A model generated the notes under the pieces. The model saw only the letters and a program-made list of their open reading frames with translations. It had not been told where the DNA came from and ran no database searches. The translations under genes and the position numbers were made by a program. A stretch of 64,000 bases of DNA from Cadophora sp. MPI-SDFR-AT-0126 (lineage: Eukaryota > Ascomycota > Leotiomycetes > Helotiales > Ploettnerulaceae). The DNA lies in NCBI GenBank assembly GCA_020747065.1, contig JAGMVK010000003.1:558001-622000 (forward strand), in the 5' to 3' direction. Below, piece after piece: positions 21,283-34,239 of the stretch (its first letter is position 1; every line of letters begins with the position of its first letter).

Positions 21283-23413
21283 TGAGGAGTGATTATTGGA
21301 GTGCCATTTTGGGTGTTACGTTTGTAATATTACGACGGGGTTCCCTTTTCTTATTGCTTGTCTGAGCTATTGCACCAGACCAGGGGATATTGAGAGATTT
21401 GCATTAGGGGCGTTCCTGGACTTTGACCTCTTCACGAGGGATGGACAAGGGAATGTGGGATAGTTTCTTTCCATCCTCCTTTCAATTCGGTGGGGATGTC
21501 GTTACGCATTCTGAGAACTGAGATTAATGGACGGGCAGCGAACAAAAGTGGTGAAGGGGATTTTTAATTTGCACTGTACGACACGGGTACGGGATGATGG
21601 GATGCAATGCGATGAACTAAGGACATGAGATGAAGAGACATAAATACGAATGGCATGAGGCTGGCTTTGCCTAGCTAGATAGATCATACTAAGAGAGGCT
21701 TTTCTAGATGCATGACAGGCATGAGTAGATGAAGCTTTCGAATGAAAAATGTATTTTTTTGTTTCTTGCAGGAGAGTTCTGACCTTAGGAAGTGTGTGTT
21801 ATGCATACCGAGTTCAATGCGGTATTAGCATGAATGAACCTTTGTCAGTTTGTGATAAGTATATTAGAAGCAATACAGCGGCCAGGCGTAAGGTTCATAA
21901 ATCATGGTATAAGATCCTGACTTCGACTATCTGTGTATACTCAAGTGCAAACAAGCCTCAACGAAGAGCAAGCTATGTGGCTTTGCCGGGGGCTCGTCAG
22001 TCAGTAAGAAGAGAAGAAATGTAAACTTGGTTTGTTTTATTGGTTTTTTGGGTTCAGTTATGCACTACTCAATATTTCTTGAGAGGTTCAGGTTTGTGGT
22101 GGTGAGAGGTTGATCAGAAGTTGAAACCCTCTGTATATGTATCTGTACTCGATACCGGCACTACAATTACAACATTACATAACTCCTCTAATCCTTCCAA
22201 AAATAACCCATACTTAAGCTAATCCTTCTCAATCACTGCCCTCCCCCCCCCCCCCCCCCCCCCCCCCCCAACTTCGCTTCTAAGACATGCAACCCAATCA
22301 TTACTGAATAAACAATGAGTAATGTGATCAGCGGTGGCAGCCTCCTCGGATTCGCACTCTTGATACTCTATTAATCGTTATTTGAGTAGTTTAGTACAAA
22401 TGATTACCCCTCTGGTAACGAACTAATTGCTCTACAGAGCAAACAATACATGGGAAGGAAAGTTGGCTGGCATATAAAGTAGAATGAGGGAATTTTTCAC
22501 GTGCTATTTGAGGAGTTTGTGATGCGATCATTGTCGCGACTACTACTTAAGTGAGCTTTTCATCGGAAGGGGGGAAAAGGAGGCGTGGTGTGCAAATCGA
22601 CGACGGGCAGGGGACCATAATTCACTCCATTTCGAGTAGGTTATGAAGCTTTGAGTTACTTAAATCTGTTTGAAAAGGATAAATGATATACTTGAGCCCC
22701 CAGAAATTTTCCAACCCTTCGCAATATTCAGATGGGATCAAGATACCGACAATCTGGAATACAGTAGCCAAGACTCTTATAGGAAACGAGTCAGTAACTT
22801 GAATCATACAATGCACGATCTACGAGAACAGATTCGAAATACACCAATCCCGACCAAATATCACCTCATCACTCTAGACAGTCGGAGTATGTCCCAAGCG
22901 AACCTCTTATTAGTACGGGGTACCCCAACTAAATCCCCTGCCAACCTAAATAATGCCGTCAACAACCCTGAAAAAATGTGTCAAAGAACGGGTGAAACCT
23001 TATATATCGGGTTATCATTGAGGAAATAACCTTAAATCAGCATTGCGGAACCGAAACCAGATGACAGCTGAAACTTTACGCGACGAGTGACAGGCGAGGC
23101 CAAGATGTTTGGCAGTTGAGACAAAACATCGCTTAGCTTTGGTTTTGGACGACGGAGTCTGTTCGCTCGCGTTGAACATGCGATAATTGATGATGTTCAG
23201 GGACTGGTGAAGAGGATTGGAAGGTTTAAAAGAGAGCTAAATCCCTCTTCCACATAATGATTCTTGCCAGTATTCTCAATACCCTTCTCTCTCTTCTCCG
23301 CCAATTTTTCTGTCTAACCATCTGCTGCGCAGATTTGAGCCGTCTTCAATCACTTTGTCAATTATAACCTGTCACTAGCCCGTCCGAAAAGGATCCTTTA
23401 CAACGCCATCAAA
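21283..23413. other. Spacer of 2.1 kb with a poly-C tract
   Basis: No supported gene. The frame at 22670-23029 (119 codons) opens only at TTG and has no recognisable content. A 27-nt C homopolymer lies at 22243-22269. The right end carries a TTTAAAA box near 23225 and a CT-rich leader before the small secreted protein gene. Confidence 0.45.
22243..22269 (+). repeat. Poly-C homopolymer, 27 nt
   Basis: An uninterrupted run of about 27 C residues in non-coding sequence. Its exact length may be uncertain because such runs are prone to sequencing error. Confidence 0.9.
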
Positions 23414-23753
23414 ATGCAATTCTTCACCATCATCTTCACCCTCTTCGCAGCCAGCGCGCTCGCCCAAAAGAAAACAACCGGGTAAGACGAACATCCCACC
23501 ATAATCTAGCAAAACCCTGAAGACAAAATACTGATTCTATCTCCACGAATATAGGTGCGGCTTCCCCGACGGACCAACCTGCAAGTCTCTCGGCGATAAC
23601 GCAGACGGTCTAGAGCAATTCGCTGACCCGGATGGATGCTGCTTGTTTCCTGGCCGATGTGGTAATGGGGATGGAGGAGAGAGATGTGTGAGAGTTAGTG
23701 GGAAGAAGGCGAGGATGATGGCGAGGGAGTTGATTGATGAGTTGGATATTTGA
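23414..23753 (+). CDS. Small secreted cysteine-rich protein
   Basis: Two exons (23414-23481 and 23555-23753) with a 73-bp GTAAGA..TAG intron encode 88 aa. The first about 18 residues form a signal peptide (MQFFTIIFTLFAASALAQ, cleavage after ALA is likely). The mature part has six Cys (CGFPDGPTCK, DGCCLF, GRCGN, RCVRV), which fits three disulfides, then a short charged C-terminus. A TTTAAAA box and pyrimidine-rich leader lie upstream. Size, signal and even Cys number fit the broad class of fungal secreted Cys-rich proteins (candidate effectors or defence-type peptides). No specific family is recognised and no function should be assumed. Confidence 0.8.
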
Positions 23754-24043
23754 GATGACGGTTGAGTGGTGACAGGGAAGGAAGGCGAAAGGGTGTGGAG
23801 ATGGAATATAAATTGGCACAGGTTGAAAAATGTATTATACTCCAATGTACGTTCATTCCACAAAATCCAAGTCTTCGATAAAGGCCTCAACGAAGAAAGA
23901 ACTTGTAAAAAGGGGAACCGCTGCTTTCGATTTCTGACACCGGAAGTTAGTGGGCGGCGTGTTTGTAAATGGTAAGGTATCTTGAATGGTTATCAGTTGC
24001 CCTCTCTCACGTATCTAATCCCGTAGCATCATGACCGCGCACC

Positions 24044-24942
24044 CTAAGCTTCCACGCTCGAACGCCGATCCTCACGATCGCGGTAAAAATTACTCAGTGC
24101 TGTGACATATTCCGGACCTGTACGAGATGCTTGACGGATCTCTCTCAGTCGCGACCGAATCGACACTCTTTCTCTTGAACTTGCCAGAGTTGGTGCGGGA
24201 GCGGTGATAGTCGCTGGGGCTGCGAAAGCTTCAAGACGAGCAGCTTCTTGTCTCAATGCTTCAGCACGGACGTACCCAATTGGGCTTGAGACTGGGAGGT
24301 AAGGTTCCTCTAGAGGGAAAATCTCTTCGGGATCGTTGGGATCGCTAGGTCGGAGATCGTACCGGCTTTGGGACGTTACTTTCTGATGGCATTTGAGGGA
24401 TTTCAGGTTACTACTCACCAAACGGGACAGGTTCCGGAAACATTCAGGAGCCATGGATCGATACATTCGGGATGATAGCGATGATTACAGGGAAGCACAC
24501 GGACTTCCTCGTTGGCGATAAAGTCTGATATACAGATTGCACATTGGTTCTCATCGAAAGAAGTCTGGACAGCAGCTTTCGCCACTTGATCATCTCCAGA
24601 CACTTCGACTCCCGGGACCTCATTTGTTGTCTTGTCCGGTGCTGAATCCGAAGCAATTGTCGAGTCTCCATTAACAGTACTATCTCTTTCTCCTAGCTCG
24701 ATATCTTTCGATACTACATCTGGATGTTTGCCTTTGCTTCCAAACTTCACGATTGGAATACTTTCCAACACTGCTAGTGCAAGACCTTTGGTCCGAGTCT
24801 GTCCCGGTCTTCCTGGTATTGCTGGTCGCGGTCCATATCTTGCCGCATTTCTACGAGCCTTTATGTAGCCAATCAATCCGGCAACGATCATGAAGAACAC
24901 AAGCACTCCGATAAGGATGCTAAAGATAGTGAGCACTGCCAT
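24044..24942 (-). CDS. RING-H2 membrane-anchored E3 ubiquitin ligase
   Basis: Two exons (24942-24419 and 24365-24044) give 281 aa. An N-terminal membrane segment (FSILIGVLVFFMIVAGLIGYI, about residues 7-27) is followed by a basic stretch and a linker. The RING-H2 domain spans about residues 134-175: CAIC, then PCNHRYHPEC, then TCPVC. All eight ligands are present (C134, C137, C152, H154, H157, C160, C172, C175). The intron cuts the last Cys codon; only the acceptor at 24366-24367 restores CPVCRYDLRP. The tail is acidic/Pro-rich and then helical and Ala/Arg-rich. Such proteins ubiquitinate membrane or secretory-pathway targets; the substrate is unknown. Confidence 0.88.
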
Positions 24943-26448
24943 ATCAAATGGAGACTGTTATGAAGATAACAGAAATGTTATCTAGATGCCGTGCGACTGA
25001 AGGGACTCTCGCCTGGTCCGACGCAGAGTTGGAAGGACCAAATTATTTTGCTCGAGGACCGAAAAATTCGAGGGTGGGAAGTGCGCTCTTAAGGCCAAGA
25101 ACAAAAGGAACCCCGCCAATTTCAGGCCCATGAAAAAGTCACTGTCGATATAATTTGACGACTAGGCGACAGTTGGGTGGCACAGGTACGCGAAAGTATG
25201 AGCTGTATCGCCAGCTAGAAAGCCTGTGTGTATGGCACGTTCATGCTTGCAACTTCGGTCCCCAATCAACCTCCAATATCACCTTTGCTCTTACTAGAAA
25301 TGAGGCATCCTGACGTGCTGCAAGGCCGGCCCGCACACCAATCCACCGTAAAGTTCCCCTTTCAATACTGTGCATAACACAGAGAACGCCCCCTTGCTCG
25401 CCTAAGCTGCCAAGCGAGACTGCGCCCCCTTCCATTGAAAGATATCAAATATCACACTTTACGTTCTCGTCAAGCCGGATTGGGACCAAGATTTTTTTGG
25501 AACCTTTTAATGTTTGATAACATTGTCCAAACCGGTCTACTGAATAGCTGCAAAGTTTTGCCTATGATTTTGACCCGGGCACTGGAAGATTATTTTGATG
25601 GAAGACTTGACTGCCATCATCTCAGTTCTGACATATTTAATACCTTCTATGACAAGACGTAAAGTCGGTTTCAGTCGATTGGAGTTTATTCTGCTTACTA
25701 TTTAGGCATTGATACAGGAAGAATCAAGTCTTTCTCATTATCTTATGTTTGGAGATCAAGCAGTATTGGTGCGCCAAGGACCGATTGAGTGACAATTGGG
25801 CCACGGATATTTCCTAAGACACCGTTTCCGGAAGCACTAATCTTCCAGGGCCACATCCTGAGTTTGCCTGGAGCAGAAAACACTGGATGAACTACCAGCG
25901 AAAGCTAGGTATTGCAACGGAGAACTGATCACGTGAAGAGTAGAATTTTTCCAAGCTCTGTGCGTCCACGTTCGGGGCAAAAAATGAGAATGAATGTCGA
26001 ACAACTTTGAATTGTCAATTATATTGACCAAGTTCAAAGAAACAACTGATCAATAGCTTCTAAAAAGGCACTACCTGCACTGTGTTTCTCACTTCATGCT
26101 GATGTGGATCTGATAGCTGACTCAGCAAGCGAGATTATCAACCTCAAACCAGGATCAAGATTATTCTCTATCGGTCCACACTGTATCAGGTCTCGTCCAT
26201 CATCATTTCGACGATCAGCTTGCCTCATATGTTATAGCAAAGATTACAGCGTCGTTCCTAGACGACATCTTTTGAATAGCTTCGGAAACTTGTGCGCTAT
26301 CCGGGTCTTCCGTACTATGATGCGCCACATCCTCGTCGCCTCATCTCTCCCTTACCGAGCGCCATCACTTGGGGATATCGACAAACATATCTATCTTCAT
26401 CGAATCCTCCCTGTCTCTTGGATATAAAGGACTTCGATCCTCACCTCA
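24943..26448. other. Spacer with no recognisable gene
   Basis: A 1.5-kb stretch between two divergent genes. Only short frames (up to about 107 codons) occur, with no family resemblance. It likely contains the promoters of the RING gene and of the VPS62 gene. Confidence 0.4.
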
Positions 26449-27899
26449 ATGATGCATGACCACGATGCCAACGAAGATGTCGAATTAGGGGAGCTCGAGA
26501 ACGATGCTTTCCTTCCCCGAGAAGACACCACCAAGCCTGTCTTCAAACAGCAAAGTATCCTCACAAGATGGATTCCACCCAGGATACGAAAGTTCTGCGA
26601 GAACGTCTCCAAGATCTGGGTACGTCCGTCCAATTTGCCTCAAATCTGTCCAAAAGCTCACAGGTCACGTGCGAGCAGCTTATGTTTGTGGTTTTGATGG
26701 TGTTTGTCCTTGGGCTGTCTTTTTCGGCGTATATGAACTCGAATGAGGCGTTAGCTGTCAACATATCTCCAGAGTCCATAGCTTTGCAGGAAGAGCTTGC
26801 CAGGAGTCTGAATCATACGTCGATTCCGGGCTACGTACTGGAATATGGTAAGTCTCGTTCATTTTGATGTTCAGTAAGCTGACATGGCATGTCAGCTCCA
26901 TACGTCTTTCTTCATAGAGATGATGTCTACTACCCAAGTGATATGGCAAAACATCTAGAAAACACCAACCCCGTAATTAATTTCACCGCTGTGACAGGCG
27001 GTCCAGACCCCCTCACTCTTGACAATTTGAACGAGTTGAACAAGCTCGGCGGAGAAGATATATTCCTCTCTTCCATCGAAGATGTCACCACCTTACCCAA
27101 GTTCCTGCACGGCCAAGAACCAGATCCCATAACCTACAGAACCGACAACGCGAAAAGCTGCGTCGTGATAGTCGTCGACAAAGGCAACGGGACTATCGAC
27201 GCCTTCTACATGTACTGGTACATCTTCAACGACGGCCCCTCCGCACTCGGCCACCAAGTCGGCAACCACCTCGGAGACTGGTATGCCCACCGTCCATCCA
27301 CCTCCTCAAATCCCCCCACTAACATCCACCTAGGGAACACAACATGGTACGTTTCCAAAACGGCACACCGACAGCAGTATGGTACTCACAGCACGAATTC
27401 GGCTTCGCATTCACCTACTCCGCCGTCCAGAAAATCGGCAAACGACCCGTCTCCTTCAGCGCAAAGGGATCCCATGCAAACTACGCAGTAGCCGGTAATC
27501 TCGACCTCCACAACACCAGTACCTTGCCATCCACCCCCTCCCTCCAACCCTCAAAATCCTCACTAACTTTTCTCTCCAGACGGCGTCATCCCCGCACACA
27601 TCGTCTACGATCGCACTCAGCAGGGCAAGTTGTGGGATCCGACGCTCTCGGCGTACTATTATACGTACGAGGCTGAGAAGAAGGAGTTCACGCCGGCGGT
27701 TGAAGGGACGCCGGTTAATTATCTGTATTTTGAGGGGAAGTGGGGGGACGATCAGTTTCCGCAGAGTAAGAAGGGGCAGGAGGAGTTTTATGGGTATGTC
27801 AAGTGGATTCCGGGGCCTCAGGGGCCGTGGTTCAAGTCTCTGGATAGACCAGATGTTTGTTTACCGACGAGGGAGTGTATCGTTAAGGATTCGTTGTAA
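26449..27899 (+). CDS. VPS62-family protein with N-terminal membrane anchor
   Basis: Five exons (26449-26619, 26664-26847, 26896-27280, 27334-27494, 27580-27899) give 406 aa. An acidic cytosolic N-terminus with an LxxELENDAFLP-type stretch precedes one hydrophobic segment (LMFVVLMVFVLGLSFSAYM, about residues 63-81). This makes a type II membrane protein. The remainder is the Vps62 domain (PF06101): APYVFLHRDDVYYPSD, DAFYMYWYIFNDGPS, HLGDWEHNMVRFQNGTP, VWYSQHEFG, FSAKGSHANYAVA, IVYDRTQQGKLWDP, WGDDQFP. Yeast Vps62 is linked to vacuolar protein sorting; biochemical activity is not established. Two Asn-glycosylation-type sites (NHTS, NGT) suit a lumenal domain. Confidence 0.9.
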
Positions 27900-28486
27900 G
27901 TTTTGTATGAGGATAGAGGGGTGGTTGGATATGGAGTCGGAGAGGAGGATTAGATGGCTGGTTTGGTTCGTGGGTCGGTAGTGCATTATATCCTTTGCTG
28001 TTAGCGTATTGATTTGTACAAGCATAGTAACTATTTAACTCAGAAATTCCTTCTACTCTCTTCTCTTCCTTCGAGATTAGTCTCAATGCTGTGTCCAGTC
28101 CCAATGGCTTCTGTGAATGACTCTTCCCCCAGCCTGGCCGCCAGAAAGACCCTTCGTCCCGCCAACCTCACGGATCCCTCCAGACCCTTGGAATCTGAAG
28201 GACTACAAGAATCCTGGAAAAGAAATACATTGGGAAGCAACTCATGTAAAAACCTTTTGTTTCAGGTGCTATGAAGGCCGCGAACGCTACGCACGGAATA
28301 GACGTGGATAAAGGTTGAGAGAAGCTTCATTGGGGATAATAAACTCTTTAGTATTTCGGCTGTCGGGCTTTTCATTTCTCACCTTTTCTCCATTCCATAC
28401 AAATTCCCCTTTTGCCCATTCCCTCCATGCCAAGTCAACATCCTTCAATCCACTTGGCCTAGACATAGAAATGCCAAGATCCGGAC
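27900..28486. other. Tail-to-tail spacer
   Basis: This 587-bp stretch between convergent genes holds only short frames without resemblance to known proteins. It probably consists of both 3' UTRs. Confidence 0.5.
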
Positions 28487-29295
28487 CTAGTTCCTTCCCA
28501 AATAATCACTCTTCCCAACGTTGACACCCTCCTTCCTAAGCAGCGCATACGCCGTAACGAAATGGAAATAGAAATTTGGGAGGGCGAAATCGTTCGTGTA
28601 ACCTGCTTCAGTCAGCCTCATTCCTCAATTCTCACTCCCCCTCTTCCCCCAACATTGGTCAAACTCAACCCTCAACCCATGCCTCCCTCACACCACCCAA
28701 GTTGCTCCCCCCCCCTCTCAAAAGAAAAAAAAAATGAACTCACTCAACCCAGTAAACTTCATCTCCGCCGTCCTCGTCTTAAGCACCACCTCCTCGCCCT
28801 CCTTCCCATTAACATCCTCCTCCTTGACCCCCTCCAGAATCTCAATCGTCTTACTAATCCGCGTCTGCAGATCCTCCATCGTCTTCTCGTTATCCTCGAG
28901 CGCGACGGGTTCGATCTTGGCGACGCGGACGCAGAAGCCCTTGGCGGTGTCGGAGACGCGTTGGACTGTTTGGGGGAGGGAGGAGATTAGCATTCATGCT
29001 TGGTTTGAAAATAAGAAAGATAATGGGGAGCGTGAGGGATACTGAGAATGGGGTTTTGCTCGTCTGTTCTATTGCCCAATGTATGCTAAGGACGGAAAGT
29101 AGAAGGAAGTCTAAACTTACTCTGATACACCAAATCCCCCATATCCTCAATCAATTTCGCACCCACCAACTTCTCCTCCGTAACCCCATTACCCGCATCC
29201 TTCGCATGAGTCGTTCCCTTTGCAAGCAGTTTCTGCAATGTCCTTAGGTTCTTGATGAACACTGGGATGGTGATACTGTAAAGCGTGATGGCCAT
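28487..29295 (-). CDS. DUF1993 family protein
   Basis: Three exons (29295-29121, 28965-28744, 28602-28487) give 170 aa, the normal length for DUF1993 (PF09351). The N-terminus MAITLYSITIPVFIKNLRTLQKLL, the middle LIEDMGDLVYQIQRVSDTAKGF, and the C-terminal YTNDFALPNFYFHFVTAYALL followed by LRKEGVNVGKSDYLG are family hallmarks. The fold is a helical bundle resembling the DinB/YfiT group; no enzymatic function is established. The last two exons are too short to appear as long open frames. They were found by joining GTGAGT and AG sites in phase. Confidence 0.88.
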
Positions 29296-31071
29296 TTTTC
29301 ACCGTTACGTCGAACAGCACTTGTTGAAGAGGTACTTTGGGATTAAATTGTCTTTTCCTTGGTATTTGTGTAAGGGGAGAATCGAGTTGGATTTGTGAAG
29401 TTTGAAGTTTCGATGGTCTTCGAATTACAAGGAAATCTCCCACCCTTTAAATAACAAGCTACCTCTCCAACCCCACCAAACCCCTCTTTCCTAAAACAGT
29501 AACAAGGTACAGCTCAAACACCACTCCACTCCACCTCCACCTAATGCGGCATGATTCTTCCGCCGACAAGGTGCCTGCGTATTTGTAATCCATCTCGAGA
29601 TTTTTGATTTCAAAGCAACTTATTTTACCTGACGCCTCGGTGGCTTTGCTGTACAACCTGCCTTAATGTAAAGGGTCGGCTTCTGTGGATTGGTTGGAGA
29701 AATTGGGCTAACTTACACCGCCAATTGAGCCTGTCAAACTCAGCCTTGTGAACAAATGAACGAATGAACGCCTACAATGGAACGAACACGTTACAAATAC
29801 GTCGTCATACAAGATGAAAATGAAAGAACGAGTTGAATTATCCCGATTCCGAATCGGGTAAGAAACAGAAATAGAAGGCGAGAGAAGGGGAAAGATTACT
29901 GATCCCCACCCCCTAGTCCAACTTATTCTCATCTATACCTTACTTCCAACTCTATCCGATCTTCCAATCCAGCAAGACGAGCACTATACTACTTGTTGGT
30001 GTGGTTCTAGGAGCTTCTCCCCCAATTCTGATTACGTCTGTAGATGATCGGATTGGATTGGACACAGCCCCGTTGGGTCTGTTTACCCTTACCACGAGTA
30101 ATCGCAATCCAGATTCATGAATGCTTCGATTTAGGTTCAGAAGTAACTTTCCTTGAAACTTCCTCAAGGACATAAGATAAGCTCTGGCCGTTTAAGCTTA
30201 ATTGTCGATTCCCGACGCCCGCCTTGCGTTAGCTCTCATCACGTCATTTTGCGGCTGTATTGTGAAGATACAAGGCTGTAGGGCTGAGGATAGTGAAAGT
30301 AAGATAAGGAGAAGATCACCCATTCAATCCCATGTTAGTGTTCTATAAACACAGACAAGACAGACAGACCATATACAGTAGGTCTACAAAGTGATGTGGT
30401 TTGTACAGTACACTAGCATTACAATACAGTGAATCTGCTCCGCTCTCCTCTGCTCTGATCTGCTCTCCTTCCAAGTTCTTTCTCCTTGCTGAAACTCTCA
30501 TCCCGAAGAGCAAGCCAGCCCTCTTTCTACCCAATCCAACCGAGTCCAACCAACCATGCCATCTCTATCCCACACCACCCGAACAAAAGAAAATAGTATC
30601 TCGACGACATTTAGTGCCGGTCTGTATGTAAGTGCAGGTAGCCATCCCATCGGACGCAGACCCACGGATCCCAATTAACCACAAATCCCAGATTCCAAAT
30701 ATACAAGGGCCTCGATGAGAGCCCATCCATTACTACCTGGCCAGCCCAACCCAGGTTGCCACCCACCAGACCGAACCAGACCGGCCTGCATCCCCTCCCT
30801 TTTCTGTCCCGCCCATATAATAGGATTATCCATTCATGTCGCAGGCCAGGAGAGAAGGAGCGACCGGATGCCTCAGCCCGGCCAGCCAAATCAAGAATCC
30901 AACGCTAAATCGCAGCAAAATAAAATCACAAGAGGGGAGTCTTGTTATGGCCTGTCCATTCCATTCCTCAAAACGCCATGAAAACGCCTCCCTTTTTTGG
31001 TTTGGTCAATTAACAAAGGAAATTCTATGATCTTGACGATCTAGAATAGTGTGGTGTAGTGTTGTTTCTCT
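29296..31071. other. Spacer of 1.8 kb, no supported gene
   Basis: Short frames only. An 8-bp-arm inverted repeat (CCCGATTC-C-GAATCGGG) lies at 29842-29858. A CTCTGCTCTGATCTGCTCTC-type low-complexity stretch lies near 30440-30470. The right end is the 3' flank of MDM34. I looked for tRNA-like B-box sequence and found none that supports a cloverleaf. Confidence 0.4.
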
Positions 31072-32944
31072 TTACTGGGCTTTCGCCTCGTATGCTGGTG
31101 GAGGAGTATCTTCCCTTTCGCTTTGAGATTGAGACCAGAATCCTTCACGGTCTGCCTTCTCGTCGTGTGCACGTCGGGCAATCTCGCCTGCCATTTTCAA
31201 GACCCATGCTTGTTCCAAGATACCGCCTGCTGCAGAGGGAGTTTCGGATAAGAATGGTGATGGGTAATGAGCAGCTGTAGAAGCCTTCTCCGCAGGATAA
31301 GGAGCGACATTTGAACGATTGTACGCGGGTCTGTTCTGGCGGCTGAAGATGGGAGCAGTTGGCTCGGCCTTCTCCTGCGCAGGAGAGTCAAGAATAACCT
31401 GTTCGGGGAATGCCCCACTAAGTGCAGGACGAGGATGCGACGATCGAGATTTCCTCGGGGAGTCACCGAGGTCGATGCTATTAGTGCGGAAGCGTACTCT
31501 CTGCGAGGGAGAGTGGGGAGGATCAATGATGTTGTCTTCCGGTTCCTCAGGAATCTGAGTTGGGATGGCTGGTTCCGAGGCGGCCACAACTGACGCAGTC
31601 TCGCTCTCTCCAAAGTCGCTGATATCGTCGGTCGTCTTCGGTTTCCTCAAGTTAACGACGCGAGTCTTCTTTTTGCGCAGATGCGATCGTGGATGTCGAC
31701 CTGCACCAAGACCAAGACCAGTTGTTGCAGAGTGCATACTGACGAGCGAAGGTCTAGACGGCAATCCATTCCCATCATCTGAACCCTTGTTGGTAAAAGT
31801 ATATGTCGTGCTGGTACTTCCCACTGATGAATGGGATCGAATCAAGCTTGGTGTTGCTGGAGTAGAACTACCAGCAGACTCGTTCCTTTCTGACGGACCT
31901 GCCCATGCTCTGAAAACTGCATCTCGGATCGAAGGTGTGAACAAAGAAAGAGTTCGATGTGAATCTGTAAGGGCAGCCAGGCGAAGCAAATTCTTCTGGG
32001 AGAACAATGAATGAATCTCAGAGCCGCCATCAAGAGATAACGACGATATTTCGCTGGCGTCCAAGACATTCCCTCTCGAATCAACTGCATCTTGTGGAGG
32101 GCTCCCAAAAGGATCCACAACCTCTTCCTTTTCCAACTTCTCAGCTTGTGCCATTTCCTCTGCTTCTCTCGCCTTGTATTCCGGACACCATAATCTCAAT
32201 GAGAGCTTGTGAATGATCGCAGGTAATTCGTCCATCATCAAATTGCGCAATTGCTTCTCGATTTCCTTTTGCAAATAATCCCGGACAAAAGGTATAGAGT
32301 CGAAAGTCGACGATACCTTGAGCGATTCAAGTGGATCATTTCGAAAGACAAGGGTAAGTCCTTTCTGTCGCGAGAAGACCAATATGATGAATGCGGACAA
32401 TTTGATTTCTGATAACGTAATTTGTAAAGGTATTGTCAAGCCGGAGGAAGCTGCCAGAGGCTGCGGTGACGTGAAAGATGGCTTCGAGTAGAGGTAAGTA
32501 TTCAGGGGGTTCGCCTGTTGTTGATATATTAGCTAGCTGCTATAACACGACCAGGGATACCGCGATGAAGTCCTTGCGCGACTATCCTTGTGCAAAAAAT
32601 AATCTTTCGCAATCCATCCACAGATAAAGGGGCTGATTCCGAGAATGGGAGGGCTTGCGCATTGCAGTGCGACGTACTTGGACTCTTGTTTTGAGGGTCA
32701 AGAAGGCATCTCCAGAATAGCACATCTTGAAGATCCCTCTGAACCTGTCCTCTGCCAAATCTCCAATCTCCAATATCTCCAGCTCGGGAGGCACGCTTCC
32801 CAGGTTCAACTCATTGACTAGAATGTCGTCGACGATGATCGGGGGCTTCGGCGATTTATTCAGTGCGGTCGTTAACATCTCTTGCGCCCTCTTGTAGAAG
32901 TCCGCATCTGCCGTTAACGGCGACCAGTTGAAATTGAAGGCCAT
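31072..32944 (-). CDS. MDM34: Mdm34/Mmm2, ERMES complex subunit
   Basis: Two exons (32944-32678 and 32514-31072) with a 163-bp intron give 569 aa. The N-terminus is the lipid-transfer SMP domain of Mdm34: [68 protein letters not shown], then [21 protein letters not shown] and [31 protein letters not shown] (about residues 1-200). The rest is long, Ser/Pro-rich and partly acidic, with a [13 protein letters not shown] basic patch typical of filamentous-fungal Mdm34. Mdm34 is the mitochondrial outer-membrane part of the ER-mitochondria encounter structure, moving phospholipids and keeping mitochondrial shape. The match is close throughout. Confidence 0.95.
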
Positions 32945-34239
32945 GTTGAGATGGCATTAGAGAATCCGCAGATAGGGGTCGTAATAGTATAGTGAGGCCG
33001 TGGTAATTGCGATGTTGGTCGTGAGTCCTTGGTTGTCGCGTGAGGATTCTGCAATACGCTGGACCTGGTGATAAGACCTCGGGATCAATGGATAGCGACT
33101 GATACGAGCAGCTGCGCACGGCGATGACTTGAATCAATGAAGATGCCAGTCGTGACGCTCGTCGGGGTGGAGGATGAGGATATATTATCGGAGTGATTAG
33201 GGTGTAGGAGGGAGATGGGTCGATGTTGGAGTAAAGTGGTGTTATGTTGTGGTGGGTGAGCGGAAGAACTGGGCTTGTTTCTCTCCCCTTTGCTTGTGAT
33301 CGATCCCTTGTTTTTCCTTTCTTTCCCGTTTTCTCCTCATTCGGCAGGGAAGAAGGTTTTCGCACTGGCGCTAATGCGAAAGAGCGTCATTGGTCGAAGC
33401 GAACCGGTTTTATGCATTGCATAAGCTGTGCTTCCGATTTATTCCCGCCAGTCATGTGACTGAACGTGCAGGGTTTCCTATGAGCTTTGTTTTCGGAAAT
33501 TGCAAGTAGTACTAGATTCTGACAGAGTGTCACTTTTCATGTTAATGGCTTGGACTATGAGTCGAATGATGTGCGGCATGGCTGCTGAGTGTTTTTATGG
33601 TGGTGATTCGGCCGGTCCTCGGTTCTCTCAAGTCTAAGCAATGGCCAGGGAGCCGAATCAACAAGATGATGGAGCTTCATCAATATCATGGATTCTAGGA
33701 TTTTTTCCGGTACTCCCTTTCGAAAGCTATGAGTCGTCGAAAAGATTCTTTTCAAAGCTCTTCTCCGTGTTCAGCAACGCTATCAAATAGTGAAACGGTT
33801 GCCTTTACATCGTCTCTGGCGATACTAGGCGCTTTGCCATATGACGTATCCTAGAATGCTTTTGGGTCATAGACACTTAGCTTTTCAGATGGAAAAAAAC
33901 CATCATGGCCCTTCGGGAAGAAAAAAAACTTCTTTTTATAGACAAGTCTGTCTTCACTGTTTGTTCAATGTTTGTTCACTATTTCTTGTGACTCGGCATG
34001 GACAGACTAAACCACTTCGGACCCGGCACACTGCTGAGCTCCTAGCGACTTGGCCCTAAAAACTTCAGCTGACAACAGTACGTCGATATATAATTCTCGG
34101 TTGGAAAATGTCATAAACAGCATGTATATGTTGAAGGCACTACTAAATTTAATAACAGAATGGTAAATCCAAACACATGAGACTCAGATATTGTTCACAA
34201 CTTGTCCACATAATTTTTTAGCAACCTGTGTCCTTTCCA
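32945..34239. other. Spacer with no recognisable gene
   Basis: This 1.3-kb stretch contains the MDM34 promoter side (left) and the 3' flank of the large GH55 gene (right). It has only short frames and no clear repeats. Confidence 0.4.

Noticed and set aside
22670..23029. 119-codon frame upstream of the small secreted protein
   Set aside because: Starts only at TTG, with no recognisable content.
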